Made by a program: the position numbers and the translations under genes. A DNA stretch of 64,000 nucleotides from Streptomyces sp. DH12 (GTDB lineage Bacteria > Actinomycetota > Actinomycetes > Streptomycetales > Streptomycetaceae): positions 1 to 64,000 of the forward strand of contig NZ_JAHWGT010000027.1 of the NCBI RefSeq assembly GCF_020873895.1. Direction: 5' to 3'. Below the pieces are notes generated by a model, which searched no databases, was not told where the DNA came from, and saw nothing but the letters and a program-made list of their open reading frames with translations. Positions 26,646 to 36,390 of the stretch are shown here, piece by piece. Numbering within the stretch: the first letter of the stretch is position 1; the number at the start of each line of letters is the position of its first letter.

Positions 26646-26702
26646 GCCGCACCGGCCTGACGGCCCGCCGATCGGGCGAGGAGTGAGGGACGGCGGCCGC
26701 GC

Positions 26703-26721
26703 TTTGCCAAATCTTGGCAAA
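26703..26721. promoter_or_regulatory. Inverted repeat TTTGCCAA-ATC-TTGGCAAA
   Basis: A perfect 8+3+8 palindrome, AT-rich in GC-rich surroundings, 58 bp after the thioredoxin stop. It is the best operator candidate in the leader of the DUF6230 operon. It is followed by NotI-like GCGGCCGC and by TTACT-TCC-AGTAA at 26733-26745. Confidence 0.5.
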
Positions 26722-26732
26722 CGCGGCCGCTG

Positions 26733-26745
26733 TTACTTCCAGTAA
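26733..26745. promoter_or_regulatory. Inverted repeat TTACT-TCC-AGTAA
   Basis: A perfect 5+3+5 inverted repeat 11 bp after the larger palindrome. A related GTTAC-N6-GTAAC lies at 26861-26876. Together they may mark sites for one dimeric regulator, but the half-sites are short. Confidence 0.4.
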
Positions 26746-26823
26746 GTCGACGCCGCCTTTATGTCCGGCCATCGCCGCTGAAATCACCTTCTGTCGAACC
26801 GGTGGGTAGCACCGTGAGTGCCT

Positions 26824-26845
26824 GTGCGACGGCGCGCCGTCGCAC
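26824..26845. promoter_or_regulatory. Perfect 22-bp GC palindrome
   Basis: The 11-bp arm GTGCGACGGCG is followed directly by its complement. It could be a protein-binding site or, in RNA, a short hairpin. It lies about 390 bp upstream of the DUF6230 gene. Confidence 0.45.
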
Positions 26846-26860
26846 CCGGTTTATCGAGCC

Positions 26861-26876
26861 GTTACTAGCGGGTAAC
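26861..26876. promoter_or_regulatory. Inverted repeat GTTAC-N6-GTAAC
   Basis: A 5+6+5 inverted repeat close to the 22-bp palindrome. It resembles the TTACT/AGTAA element at 26733. Low information content; listed because of its clustering with the others. Confidence 0.3.
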
Positions 26877-27235
26877 GAACCCCCTTGTGCCCCGGGCCCG
26901 AATGGACCACGATCGGCCACGCTCGGTCCAATCCCGTACCAGCCCGGCCATCAGCCGCGCCACGAGTGGTTGGGTCCCCACCGAGTGGGCCGGGGCGTCT
27001 GCGCCGGCCGTGGACAGGGGGGTTCCTGCCGACCGGCAGGGCCTGTCCGAACGGGCCGCGCGGACGCCTGCGCCGAGCGGCACGGTGGTTGTCGCTCGGG
27101 GGTGATCGCCGGTGATCCGGACGCGGTTCGCGCCTGATCCGCGGGCGTTCCCCTTCCCGAGGACGTAGCACTTCTCCCATCCCAGGCGGACCTCCGGGTC
27201 CGGCCCGGAGATGTACGTCCGAGAAGGAGGAATCT

Positions 27236-27901
27236 ATGCAGTCCCAGATCCGCGGTGGGACCAGATGGAAGCGGTTCGCCGTCGTCATGGTGCCCGGTGT
27301 GGCCGCGACGGCCGCGATAGGCGTCGGGCTCGCCCAGGGCGCCCTCGCCGCGTCGTTCGCCGTCTCCGGCCAGGAGTTCAAGGTCACGGCGGAGTACCTC
27401 GACGGCCGCGGGTTCGCCCAGTACGGCGGCGTCGACATGGGGTACGCGAACGTCAAGGAAGGTGACCAGGTCGTCCCGCGGCCGGTCGCGATCTCGACGT
27501 TCAAGAACGCCACGATCACCAACATGTGCCAGTCGGTGGTCACGCCGGACGTCCCGATCTTCGGCAAGATCACGCTGAAGCTGAAGGCCGGCGAGGACCC
27601 GAAGAACCCGGTCGTCGCGGAGAACCTGTACCTCGACATCACCGACCTGAAGGCCGACGCCGAGTTCGAGAACATCGACATCGGCATGGCGGCCAAGGAC
27701 ACCGGCGCCGGCAAGTTCGCCAAGGGCCCGGTCGTCAAGGACCACAGCATCAACCAGAACGGCTTCGCCCAGCAGGCGACCCGTGCCCAGCTCCGCAACG
27801 TGCAGCAGAAGGCGTGGGCGACCACCGCCGCGTCCTTCAAGCTGAGCGGTCTCAGCATGAAGCTGCACAAGGGCGACGGCCCGGGCGTCGAGTGCTACTG
27901 A
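27236..27901 (+). CDS. DUF6230-family exported protein
   Basis: A 221-residue protein with a membrane/signal segment at about 14-38 (RFAVVMVPGVAATAAIGVGLAQGALAAS, of which AAS may be the cleavage site). A beta-rich domain follows with only two Cys (NMCQSVV and the C-terminal VECY), which could pair outside the cell. The start has a near-perfect AAGGAGG six bases upstream. Older annotations call relatives cholesterol esterase, but no hydrolase motif is visible. It is the first of three genes. A hairpin just after the stop suggests this gene is expressed more than the downstream ones. Function unknown. Confidence 0.87.
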   Translation: MQSQIRGGTRWKRFAVVMVPGVAATAAIGVGLAQGALAASFAVSGQEFKVTAEYLDGRGFAQYGGVDMGYANVKEGDQVVPRPVAISTFKNATITNMCQSVVTPDVPIFGKITLKLKAGEDPKNPVVAENLYLDITDLKADAEFENIDIGMAAKDTGAGKFAKGPVVKDHSINQNGFAQQATRAQLRNVQQKAWATTAASFKLSGLSMKLHKGDGPGVECY

Positions 27902-27915
27902 CCGGTGAACCGTGA

Positions 27916-27951
27916 GGGCGGGTGGGGCGCTCGCAGCGTCCCCACCCGCCC
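27916..27951 (+). terminator. Attenuating hairpin between DUF6230 and DUF6114 genes
   Basis: A 16-bp stem with one bulged T (27916-27931 with 27935-27951) and a 3-nt loop lies 14 bp after the DUF6230 stop and 43 bp before the next start. It could be a partial terminator or a 3'-end stabiliser that favours the first gene. Confidence 0.65.
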
Positions 27952-27993
27952 GACTCCCACCTCGACGAGCAACACCAGTACCAGGGAGCTTCC

Positions 27994-28518
27994 ATGAGCG
28001 CCGAGTCGCCGGAGCAGAACGAGCACTTTGTCCGCGTCCTCAAGAGGCGGTTCCGTGACTGGCGGGGCAGCCGGCCGTTCTGGGCGGGCCTCTTCACCCT
28101 GCTGGGTGGAATCCCCATCGCCTACTTCCCGTACGCGAGTCTCCAACTCGGGCAGATGACCCTCTCGATGGCGACGACCACGGGCGCCGGGGCCCTGATC
28201 ATCGGGGGTCTGCTGGTCACCCTCGGCCTGACCATGTGGTTCCAGCAGGCCGTGCGCATCTTCGCGGGCGTCGCCGCCATCCTCCTTGCCCTGGTCTCCC
28301 TCCCGGTGGCGAACCTGGGCGGTTTCGCCATCGGCTTCCTCCTGGCCCTCGTCGGCGGAGCGCTCTCCATCGCCTGGGCCCCCGGCCGGCCGGAGGACGA
28401 CGAGCCGGAGCACGACCTGCGGCCCCGCGCGGACGACCCGCTGGAGCCGTTCCACGCACGCACGTACGACACCGAGACGATTGTCGACGCCAACGGCGGG
28501 AGGAACAGTGCGGGGTGA
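27994..28518 (+). CDS. DUF6114-family membrane protein
   Basis: A 174-residue protein with a short cytosolic N-terminus (RVLKRRFRDWRGSRPFW) and four hydrophobic segments between about residues 33 and 135 (LFTLLGGIPIAYF, ALIIGGLLVTLGLTMWF, IFAGVAAILLALVSLPV, GFAIGFLLALVGGALSIAW). An acidic C-terminal tail follows. ATG 27994 has AGGGAG 6 nt upstream. Its last 11 bases overlap the start of the next gene. It is regularly paired with DUF6230 in streptomycetes, suggesting a membrane partner for the exported protein. Function unknown. Confidence 0.87.
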   Translation: MSAESPEQNEHFVRVLKRRFRDWRGSRPFWAGLFTLLGGIPIAYFPYASLQLGQMTLSMATTTGAGALIIGGLLVTLGLTMWFQQAVRIFAGVAAILLALVSLPVANLGGFAIGFLLALVGGALSIAWAPGRPEDDEPEHDLRPRADDPLEPFHARTYDTETIVDANGGRNSAG

Positions 28519-29902
28519 CGAGACGCAGCCGGCGGTCGCCGGCGGCGAGGCCGCACGCGTCAGGAGGGGGCCGCGCCACGCGGCTCCGCGCAAGTCGCTG
28601 CTGACCAAGTTGCAGGCGCCGGCGGGCAAGGCACTGGCCCTGGCGGCGATGCCCACGGCCGTCCTGGTCGGCATGAGCCTGACGCCGAGGCCGGCGCTCG
28701 CCGACGAGAAGGACATCCCGTTCGCGCCCGGCCCCTGCGTCACGCAGTCGGACGAGCCGGCCGCGTCGCCGGAACCGAAGCCGAGCACGTCCCCCACGGC
28801 CTCCCCGTCTCCCTCCGCCTCCGCCACCGCCTCCGCCACCGCCTCGCCGGACGGCGGCGGTACGGACACGGGGGCGGAGCCGCCCGCGCCGACCGGGACA
28901 CCGTCCGCGCGGGGGACGACCGGGCCGGCGGAGCCGGTGCGGCCGACGCCGCCGGGCAAGGAGCCGCAGGCGGGTACGGCGGGCCCGTCCGCGACCCCGT
29001 CCCCGACGGCGACCCCCGCGCCCGCGCCCTCCGCGTCCCGCCACCCGCTGGACCCGCTGGGCGTCGGGGACGCCGTCAAGGACCTCCTGGGCGGACTGGG
29101 CGGCGAGCGGCAGACGCCCGCACCCGCGCCCTCCGTGCCCACGGCGGACCCGGCACCCGCCCCCCCGGCCACCCCGTCGGCCCCGGCCCCGCCCTCGGCC
29201 AAGCCTCCGGCCCGCGACGGGCTGGACCGGCCGGACGCACCCGCCGACAAGGAGGCGAAGCCGGGCACCGGAAGCGGCGCCGGCTCCGGGGACGCGACCA
29301 AGGAAGCGATCAAGGACGCCGCCGACGAGGTCGGCGCCGAGGTCGAGGAGCTCCCCGAGAACGTCAAGGGCCGGGAGCCGAAGAAGGACGAGGACGTCCC
29401 CGACGGCGCCAAGCCGCCCTTCCCCTGCCCGACCCCGGACCCGCAGGCCCTCGCCGACGCGGAGCCGGAGCCCGGCGTCCCGCACGTGGCGGACCACCCG
29501 TGGCGGCTGGAGAGCACGCGGCTCACGCTGCGTGGGCTGAAGTACCACGGCATCGTCGAGGTGCGCACGGGCGGCGGCACGCTGAAGAAGGCCCTGAAGT
29601 TCACCGCGTCCGAGGTGGACATCAAGGACCTGCACCAGCTCACCGTCCACGGCGAGGGCCGCACCGGGCACGTGACGTCCCGCGCCGGCTCCACCTCGAC
29701 GATCACCGGCGGCACGGTGACCATGTACACCGAGCGGCTGAAGGGCAACCTCTTCGGTCTGATACCGATCACGTTCAGCCCGGAGACCCCGCCCCCGCTG
29801 GACGTCCCCTACGCCTTCTTCACCGACGTCGAGGTCGTCCAGGCGGCCCAGTTCGGCGGCACCCTGAAGGTGCCGGGCCTGAGGAACCACATCGAGGACT
29901 GA
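28508..29902 (+). CDS. Secreted Pro/Ala/Ser-rich protein of the DUF6230/DUF6114 operon
   Basis: A 464-residue protein. Basic N-terminus, signal or membrane segment at about 40-62 (ALALAAMPTAVLVGM) ending PRPALA before DEKD, then a long Thr/Pro/Ala/Ser-rich spacer (about 75-340) with one Cys early (GPCVTQ). The C-terminal globular domain of about 130 residues (from PHVADHPWRLESTRLTLRG) shares beta-rich character with DUF6230 proteins. GTG 28508 has GGGAGG just upstream and overlaps the DUF6114 gene by 11 nt; an upstream extension in frame is not coding. Probably a wall- or spore-surface protein; that is inference. Confidence 0.82.
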   Translation: MRGDETQPAVAGGEAARVRRGPRHAAPRKSLLTKLQAPAGKALALAAMPTAVLVGMSLTPRPALADEKDIPFAPGPCVTQSDEPAASPEPKPSTSPTASPSPSASATASATASPDGGGTDTGAEPPAPTGTPSARGTTGPAEPVRPTPPGKEPQAGTAGPSATPSPTATPAPAPSASRHPLDPLGVGDAVKDLLGGLGGERQTPAPAPSVPTADPAPAPPATPSAPAPPSAKPPARDGLDRPDAPADKEAKPGTGSGAGSGDATKEAIKDAADEVGAEVEELPENVKGREPKKDEDVPDGAKPPFPCPTPDPQALADAEPEPGVPHVADHPWRLESTRLTLRGLKYHGIVEVRTGGGTLKKALKFTASEVDIKDLHQLTVHGEGRTGHVTSRAGSTSTITGGTVTMYTERLKGNLFGLIPITFSPETPPPLDVPYAFFTDVEVVQAAQFGGTLKVPGLRNHIED

Positions 29903-29947
29903 CCCCCGGTACCCGGTACGACGGCGGGAAGGACCGGCGGCCGGGGA

Positions 29948-31378
<1,431 letters not shown>

Positions 31379-31407
31379 AAGGCGGATCCTATCGGTTTGT
31401 TTCTCTG

Positions 31408-31419
31408 CGGAATATTCCG
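31408..31419. promoter_or_regulatory. 12-bp palindrome in the pyk promoter region
   Basis: CGGAATATTCCG is a perfect palindrome 30 bp upstream of the pyk start and is followed by a further half-site, GGAAT, at about 31426. It falls near the expected -35 of a promoter whose -10 is TAGGAT. A repressor site is plausible; the protein is unknown. Confidence 0.4.
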
Positions 31420-31491
31420 TCTGGTGGAATGTACAAATGGGCGGGGGACCGCTCAGCCGAGTTCTTCGAAGTGCGTGGAGTTTCCCCGTTT

Positions 31492-32724
31492 TCAGTTGCT
31501 TACCAGCGAGTACGTCTGTCGGGCGATCTCCAGTTCCTCGTCCGTCGGGACGACGGCCACGGCCACCCGCGCGCCCTGCGGGGAGATCAGCCGCGGTTCG
31601 CCGGACCGTACGGCGTTCAGCTCGGGGTCCACCGCGAGGCCCAGCTGTTCCAGGCCCTCCATCGCAGCTTCCCGCACCGGCGCCGCGTTCTCACCGACAC
31701 CGGCCGTGAACACCACCGCGTCCACCCGGCCGAGCACCGCGCAGTACGCCCCGACGTACTTCTTCAACCGGTGGACGTAAATGTCGAACGCGAGCTTCGC
31801 CCGCTCGTCGCCCTCGTCGATCCGGCGGCGGATCTCCCGCATGTCGTTGTCGCCGCACAGGCCCACCAGGCCGCTCTTCTTGTTCAGCAGCGTGTCGATC
31901 TCGTCCACCGACATCCCCGCCACCCGCCGGAGGTGGAAGGTGACCGCCGGGTCGACGTCACCGGAACGCGTCCCCATGACCAGGCCCTCCAGCGGCGTCA
32001 GGCCCATCGAGGTGTCCACGCACCGCCCGCCCGCCACCGCCGAGGCGGAGGCGCCGTTGCCGAGGTGCAGCACGATCACGTTCACCTCGGACGGGTCCTT
32101 GCCCAGCAGCCGGGCCGTCTCCCGCGAGACGTACGCGTGCGAGGTGCCGTGGAAGCCGTAGCGCCGGATGCGGTGGGCGTCGGCGGTCTCGGTGTCGATC
32201 GCGTACCGGGCCGCGTGCTCCGGCATCGTCGTGTGGAACGCCGTGTCGAAGACCGCCACCTGCGGCAGGTCGGGCCGCAGCGCCATCGCCGTGCGGATGC
32301 CGGTGATGTTCGCCGGGTTGTGCAGCGGCGCGACGGGGACCAGCCGCTCCACCTCGGCCAGCACCTCGTCGGTGACGACGGTCGGCGCGGAGAACCGCAG
32401 GCCCCCGTGGACGACCCGGTGGCCGACGGCCGCCAGGTCGGGGGAGTCCAGGCCCAGGCCGTCGGCGGACAGCTCCTCGGCGACCGCCCCCAGCGCGGCC
32501 GTGTGGTCGGCCATCGGCGCGGTCCGCTCGCGCCGCTCCCCGCCGCCCGCCAGCGGCGTGTGCACCAGCCGCGAGCCGGGCTCGCCGATCCGCTCCACGA
32601 GGCCGGCCGCGAGGCGGGAGCCGTCGCGCATGTCGAGGAGCTGGTACTTCAGCGACGAGGAGCCGGAGTTGAGGACGAGGACGCGGGTCGGGCTGGTCAC
32701 GGTGGCGGTGCTTTCTGTCGTCAC
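31492..32724 (-). CDS. ackA: Acetate kinase
   Basis: A 410-residue ASKHA-fold kinase (acetyl-phosphate + ADP to acetate + ATP). Visible family motifs: VLVLNSGSSSLKYQL, GHRVVHGG, FDTAFHTTMPE, RYGFHGTSHAYV and LGNGASASAV. GTG 32724 is the longest likely start but has no SD; GTG 32700, directly before TSPTRVLVLNSG, is an alternative that agrees with typical AckA N-termini. It follows pta by about 75 bp on the same strand, the usual pta-ackA overflow operon. It ends about 110 bp before pyk. Confidence 0.95.
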   Translation of the reverse strand: MTTESTATVTSPTRVLVLNSGSSSLKYQLLDMRDGSRLAAGLVERIGEPGSRLVHTPLAGGGERRERTAPMADHTAALGAVAEELSADGLGLDSPDLAAVGHRVVHGGLRFSAPTVVTDEVLAEVERLVPVAPLHNPANITGIRTAMALRPDLPQVAVFDTAFHTTMPEHAARYAIDTETADAHRIRRYGFHGTSHAYVSRETARLLGKDPSEVNVIVLHLGNGASASAVAGGRCVDTSMGLTPLEGLVMGTRSGDVDPAVTFHLRRVAGMSVDEIDTLLNKKSGLVGLCGDNDMREIRRRIDEGDERAKLAFDIYVHRLKKYVGAYCAVLGRVDAVVFTAGVGENAAPVREAAMEGLEQLGLAVDPELNAVRSGEPRLISPQGARVAVAVVPTDEELEIARQTYSLVSN

Positions 32725-32799
32725 GGGAGGGGCGGGGCCGGGGGCGCCCGGCGCGGGCGGGGCGGTGGGCCGGGCGGGGCGGCCCCGCCCGGGCGCGGG

Positions 32800-34878
32800 T
32801 CACACGGGCGGGGCGGCCTGCGCCTGGATGGCGGTGATGGCCACGGTGTTCACGATGTCGCTGACGAGGGCGCCGCGCGACAGGTCGTTCACCGGCTTGC
32901 GCAGTCCCTGGAGCACGGGGCCCACGGCCACCGCGCCGGCCGAGCGCTGCACGGCCTTGTAGGTGTTGTTGCCCGTGTTGAGGTCGGGGAAGACCAGCAC
33001 CGTCGCGCGGCCCGCGACCTCCGAGCCGGGCAGCTTGGTCGCGGCGACGGACGGCTCCACGGCCGCGTCGTACTGGATGGGGCCCTCGATCCTCAGCTCC
33101 GGGTGCGCCGAGCGCACCAGCTTCGTCGCCTCGCGGACCTTGTCGACGTCGGCGCCGGTGCCGGAGGTGCCCGTCGAGTACGACAGCATCGCGATCCGCG
33201 GCTCGACGCCGAACCGGGCCGCCGTGGCGGCCGACTGCACGGCGATGTCGGCCAGCTGGTCGGCGTCGGGGTCGGGGTTGACCGCGCAGTCGCCGTAGAC
33301 GAGCACCTTGTCGGCCAGGCACATGAAGAACACCGACGACACGATCGAGGCGTCCGGCTTCGTCTTGATGATCTCGAAGGCGGGCCGGATCGTCGCCGCC
33401 GTCGAGTGCACCGACCCCGAGACCATGCCGTCGGCGAGCCCCTCCTGCACCATGAGCGTGCCGAAGTAGTTCACGTCCGCCACCACGTCGTAGGCGAGCT
33501 CCACCGAGACGCCCTTGTGCGCGCGCAGCTCGGCGTACCGCTCCGCGAACCGCTGGCGCAGCTCCGAGGCGGCCGGGTCGATCAGCTGGGCGCCGGACAG
33601 GTCGATGCTGAGGTCGGCCGCCTTGCGGCGGATCGTCTCCGGGTCGCCGAGCAGGGTCAGGTCGCACACGTCGCGGCGGATCAGCACGTCGGCGGCGCGC
33701 AGCACCCGCTCCTCGGTACCCTCGGGGAGGACCACCCGGCGGCGGTCCGTCCGGGCCTGCTCCAGCAGCTCGTGCTCGAACATCATCGGGGTGACCCGGC
33801 CGCTGCGGGCCACCGAGATCCGCTTCAGCAGGTCGGCGGTGTCCACGTGCCGCTCGAAGAGGCCGAGCGCGGTCTCCGCCTTGCGCGGCGTCGCCGCGTT
33901 CATCTTCCCCTCCAGGGCGAAGAGCTCCGTGGCGGTGGGGAAGCTGTTGCCGCTGACGGCGATGACCGGCGTGCCGGGCGCGAGGCGCGCGGCCAGGGTG
34001 AGGATCTCCTCGCTGGGCTGCTCGTTCAGCGTCAGCAGGACGCCCGCGATCGGCGGCGTGCCCGCCGAGTGCGCGGCCAGCGCGCCCACCACCAGGTCGG
34101 CGCGGTCCCCGGGGGTGACCACCAGGCAGCCGGGCGTCAGCGCGTTGAGGAAGTTCGGCAGCATCGCGCCGCCGAAGACGAAGTCGAGGGCGTCGCGGGC
34201 CAGCCCCGCGTCGTCGCCGAGGACCACCCGGGCGCCCAGCGCGTGGGTGATCTGCGCGACCGTGGGCGCGGACAGCGACGGCTGGTCGGGCAGCACGTAG
34301 CAGGGGACGGGGAGGCGGGCGGAGAGCCGCTCGGCTATGGTCTCCCGGTCCTCGGCGGCGACCCGGTTCACCACCATCGCGAGGACGTCGCAGCCCAGCC
34401 CGGCGTACGCGCGGAAGGCGTTGCGCGCCTCGGCCCGCACCGCGTCGGCCGCCGCCCCCTTGCCCCCGACGACCGGGATGACGGAGGCGCCGAACTCGTT
34501 CGCGAGGCGCGCGTTGAGGGCCAGCTCGTCGGGGAGCTGCGTGGCGGCGAAGTCCGTGCCGAGCACGAGCACCACCTCGTACTCCCGCGCCACCGCGAGG
34601 AACCGTTCCACCAGCCGGGACACCAGCTCGTCCGTGCCCTGCTCGGCTTGGAGCGCCGACGCCTCCTGGTAGTCCATCCCGTACACGGTCGCCGGGTCCT
34701 GGGAGAGGCGGTAGCGGGCGCGCAGCAGCTCGAAGAGGCGGTCGGGCCCGTCGTGCACCAGGGGGCGGAACACCCCCACCCGGTCCACCTGGCGGGTCAG
34801 GAGCTCCATCACCCCCAGCTCCACGACCTGGCGGCCGTCCCCGCGCTCGATCCCGGTCACGTACACGCTGCGCGCCAC
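32800..34878 (-). CDS. pta: Phosphate acetyltransferase, long form
   Basis: A 692-residue enzyme (acetyl-CoA + Pi to acetyl-phosphate + CoA). Layout: an N-terminal P-loop-like domain (RSVYVTGIERGDGRQ, with a degenerate P-loop), a DRTGG-type regulatory domain around 210-340, and the C-terminal catalytic Pta domain from about 365 (RVTPMMFEHELLEQA, then MVSGSVHSTAATIRPAF and FPDLNTGNNTYKAVQR). GTG 34878 has AGGAGA at good spacing. It leads the pta-ackA operon and is divergent from pfkA. Confidence 0.95.
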   Translation of the reverse strand: MARSVYVTGIERGDGRQVVELGVMELLTRQVDRVGVFRPLVHDGPDRLFELLRARYRLSQDPATVYGMDYQEASALQAEQGTDELVSRLVERFLAVAREYEVVLVLGTDFAATQLPDELALNARLANEFGASVIPVVGGKGAAADAVRAEARNAFRAYAGLGCDVLAMVVNRVAAEDRETIAERLSARLPVPCYVLPDQPSLSAPTVAQITHALGARVVLGDDAGLARDALDFVFGGAMLPNFLNALTPGCLVVTPGDRADLVVGALAAHSAGTPPIAGVLLTLNEQPSEEILTLAARLAPGTPVIAVSGNSFPTATELFALEGKMNAATPRKAETALGLFERHVDTADLLKRISVARSGRVTPMMFEHELLEQARTDRRRVVLPEGTEERVLRAADVLIRRDVCDLTLLGDPETIRRKAADLSIDLSGAQLIDPAASELRQRFAERYAELRAHKGVSVELAYDVVADVNYFGTLMVQEGLADGMVSGSVHSTAATIRPAFEIIKTKPDASIVSSVFFMCLADKVLVYGDCAVNPDPDADQLADIAVQSAATAARFGVEPRIAMLSYSTGTSGTGADVDKVREATKLVRSAHPELRIEGPIQYDAAVEPSVAATKLPGSEVAGRATVLVFPDLNTGNNTYKAVQRSAGAVAVGPVLQGLRKPVNDLSRGALVSDIVNTVAITAIQAQAAPPV

Positions 34879-34963
34879 GCCGTGGTCTCCTGTCCGTCAA
34901 GCGAGTGTGCGTCTGGTACCCCGTACTGGCCTGAAACATCCCACGGGAGATGGCCATACCCTC

Positions 34964-34992
34964 TTGACAATACCTCTGCGAATGGGTAGAGC
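34964..34992 (+). promoter_or_regulatory. Putative sigma-HrdB-type promoter for pfkA
   Basis: TTGACA at 34964-34969 and TAGAGC at 34987-34992 are separated by 17 bp, close to the housekeeping consensus. Transcription would start near 34999, giving a 5' leader of about 170 nt before pfkA. No other obvious promoter is seen in this 293-bp divergent gap. Confidence 0.55.
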
Positions 34993-35171
34993 GCTTGCCG
35001 GGTGTCCGGGGCGGGGAAGCCCCCCGGCGCGCGGCCGGCAGGGCGCTCGGAGCACCGGCCGTGGGACAATTCGGAAGGCGCGCCCCCGACGAGCACCGAG
35101 CCCTCCGGCGTCCGCGACGCCCGCCCCCCCAGCCGACGACGACACGACTACCGAGCAGGAGACACAGCACG

Positions 35172-36197
35172 ATGCGCATCGGAGTTCTCACCGCAGGCGG
35201 CGACTGCCCCGGCCTGAACGCCGTGATCCGGTCGGTCGTGCACCGCGCGCTCACCGGCCACGGGGACGAGGTGATCGGCTTCGAGGACGGGTTCAAGGGC
35301 CTCCTGGACGGCCACTACCGGCCCCTCGACCTCAACGCGGTCAGCGGCATCCTCGCCCGTGGCGGCACCATCCTCGGCTCGGCCCGCCTGGAGCGCGCCC
35401 GGTTGCAGGAAGCCGCCGAGAACTGCGGCGACTTGCAGCGCCGGTACGGCATCGACGTCCTCATCCCCATCGGCGGCGAGGGCACCCTGACGGCGGCGCG
35501 CATGCTGTCGGACGCGGGCATGCCGGTCGTCGGCGTCCCGAAGACCATCGACAACGACATCTCCTCGACCGACCGGACCTTCGGCTTCGACACGGCCGTG
35601 ATGGTCGCCACCGAGGCCATAGACCGCCTGAAGACCACCGCCGAGTCCCACCAGCGGGTGATGGTCGTCGAGGTGATGGGTCGTCACGCCGGGTGGATCG
35701 CCCTGGAGTCGGGGATGGCCGGCGGCGCCCACGGCATCTGCCTGCCCGAGCGGCCCTTCCAGGTGGACGACCTGGTCAAGATGGTCGAGGAGCGGTTCGC
35801 GCGCGGCAAGAAGTTCGCCGTGGTCTGCGTCGCGGAGGGCGCGCACCCCGCCGAGGGGACCATGGAGTACCGCAAGGGGGAGATCGACCAGTTCGGCCAC
35901 GAGCGCTTCCAGGGCATCGGCACCCGGCTCGCCAAGGAGCTGGAGAAGCGGCTCGGCAAGGAGGCCCGCCCCGTCATCCTCGGCCACGTCCAGCGCGGCG
36001 GCACCCCCACCGCGTACGACCGCGTCCTCGCGACCCGCTTCGGCTGGCACGCGGTGGAGGCCGCCCACCGCGGCGACTTCGGCCGGATGACGGCGCTGCG
36101 CGGCACGACCATCACGATGGCGCCCCTCGCGGACGCGACGACCCGGCTGAAGACCGTGCCGGAGGACCGGATGCTGGAGGCCGAGTCGGTCTTCTGA
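35172..36197 (+). CDS. pfkA: ATP-dependent 6-phosphofructokinase
   Basis: A 341-residue PFK of the actinomycete group. N-terminal TAGGDCPGLNAVIR, substrate motif PKTIDNDISSTD and MGRHAGWIAL are present. The phosphoryl-donor site reads GGEG at 101-104; Gly104 indicates ATP rather than pyrophosphate use, while Lys124 (PKTIDND) is the residue usually tied to PPi-PFKs, the mixed pattern known for Streptomyces ATP-PFK. ATG 35172 lies after a poor SD. It is divergent from pta and monocistronic, with a strong terminator 40 bp downstream. Confidence 0.95.
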   Translation: MRIGVLTAGGDCPGLNAVIRSVVHRALTGHGDEVIGFEDGFKGLLDGHYRPLDLNAVSGILARGGTILGSARLERARLQEAAENCGDLQRRYGIDVLIPIGGEGTLTAARMLSDAGMPVVGVPKTIDNDISSTDRTFGFDTAVMVATEAIDRLKTTAESHQRVMVVEVMGRHAGWIALESGMAGGAHGICLPERPFQVDDLVKMVEERFARGKKFAVVCVAEGAHPAEGTMEYRKGEIDQFGHERFQGIGTRLAKELEKRLGKEARPVILGHVQRGGTPTAYDRVLATRFGWHAVEAAHRGDFGRMTALRGTTITMAPLADATTRLKTVPEDRMLEAESVF

Positions 36198-36235
36198 CCG
36201 GCGCCGGCCCGCGCGGCGCGCGCGGCACCCGCCGA

Positions 36236-36272
36236 GCGGCCTCGATCGCCCCCCGTGGGGGATCGAGGCCGC
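36236..36272 (+). terminator. Terminator after pfkA
   Basis: A perfect 12-bp stem, GCGGCCTCGATC (36236-36247) with GATCGAGGCCGC (36261-36272), extended by C/G pairs toward the loop. No T-tract. It stands alone in the 193-bp gap before the HTH-TM gene. Confidence 0.75.
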
Positions 36273-36390
36273 TCCTGCGCGGTGCGGCCGAAACCCCCTC
36301 TTGAGCCCCTCCGCCGGATCAACAAGGCTGGGCCTCGTCCAGGACGTGTGTCCCGACTCCGACCGGGGCCGGCCAGGGAGGCGGTGGCGC

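Larger units (their letters stand above)
26646..27235. other. 590-bp non-coding leader rich in inverted repeats
   Basis: No convincing gene is seen here; short open frames lack ribosome-binding sites and codon bias. The region is less GC-rich at 26700-26880. It contains several separate palindromes (26703-26721, 26733-26745, 26824-26845, 26861-26876) and a small hairpin, CTCCGGG/CCCGGAG, at 27192-27210 just before the DUF6230 ribosome-binding site. The density suggests a complex promoter for the DUF6230 operon, possibly also a terminator for the thioredoxin gene. Confidence 0.6.

Noticed and set aside
31429-34989. 1186-codon plus-strand frame opposite ackA and pta
   Set aside because: Shadow of two genes that have every expected motif on the minus strand.
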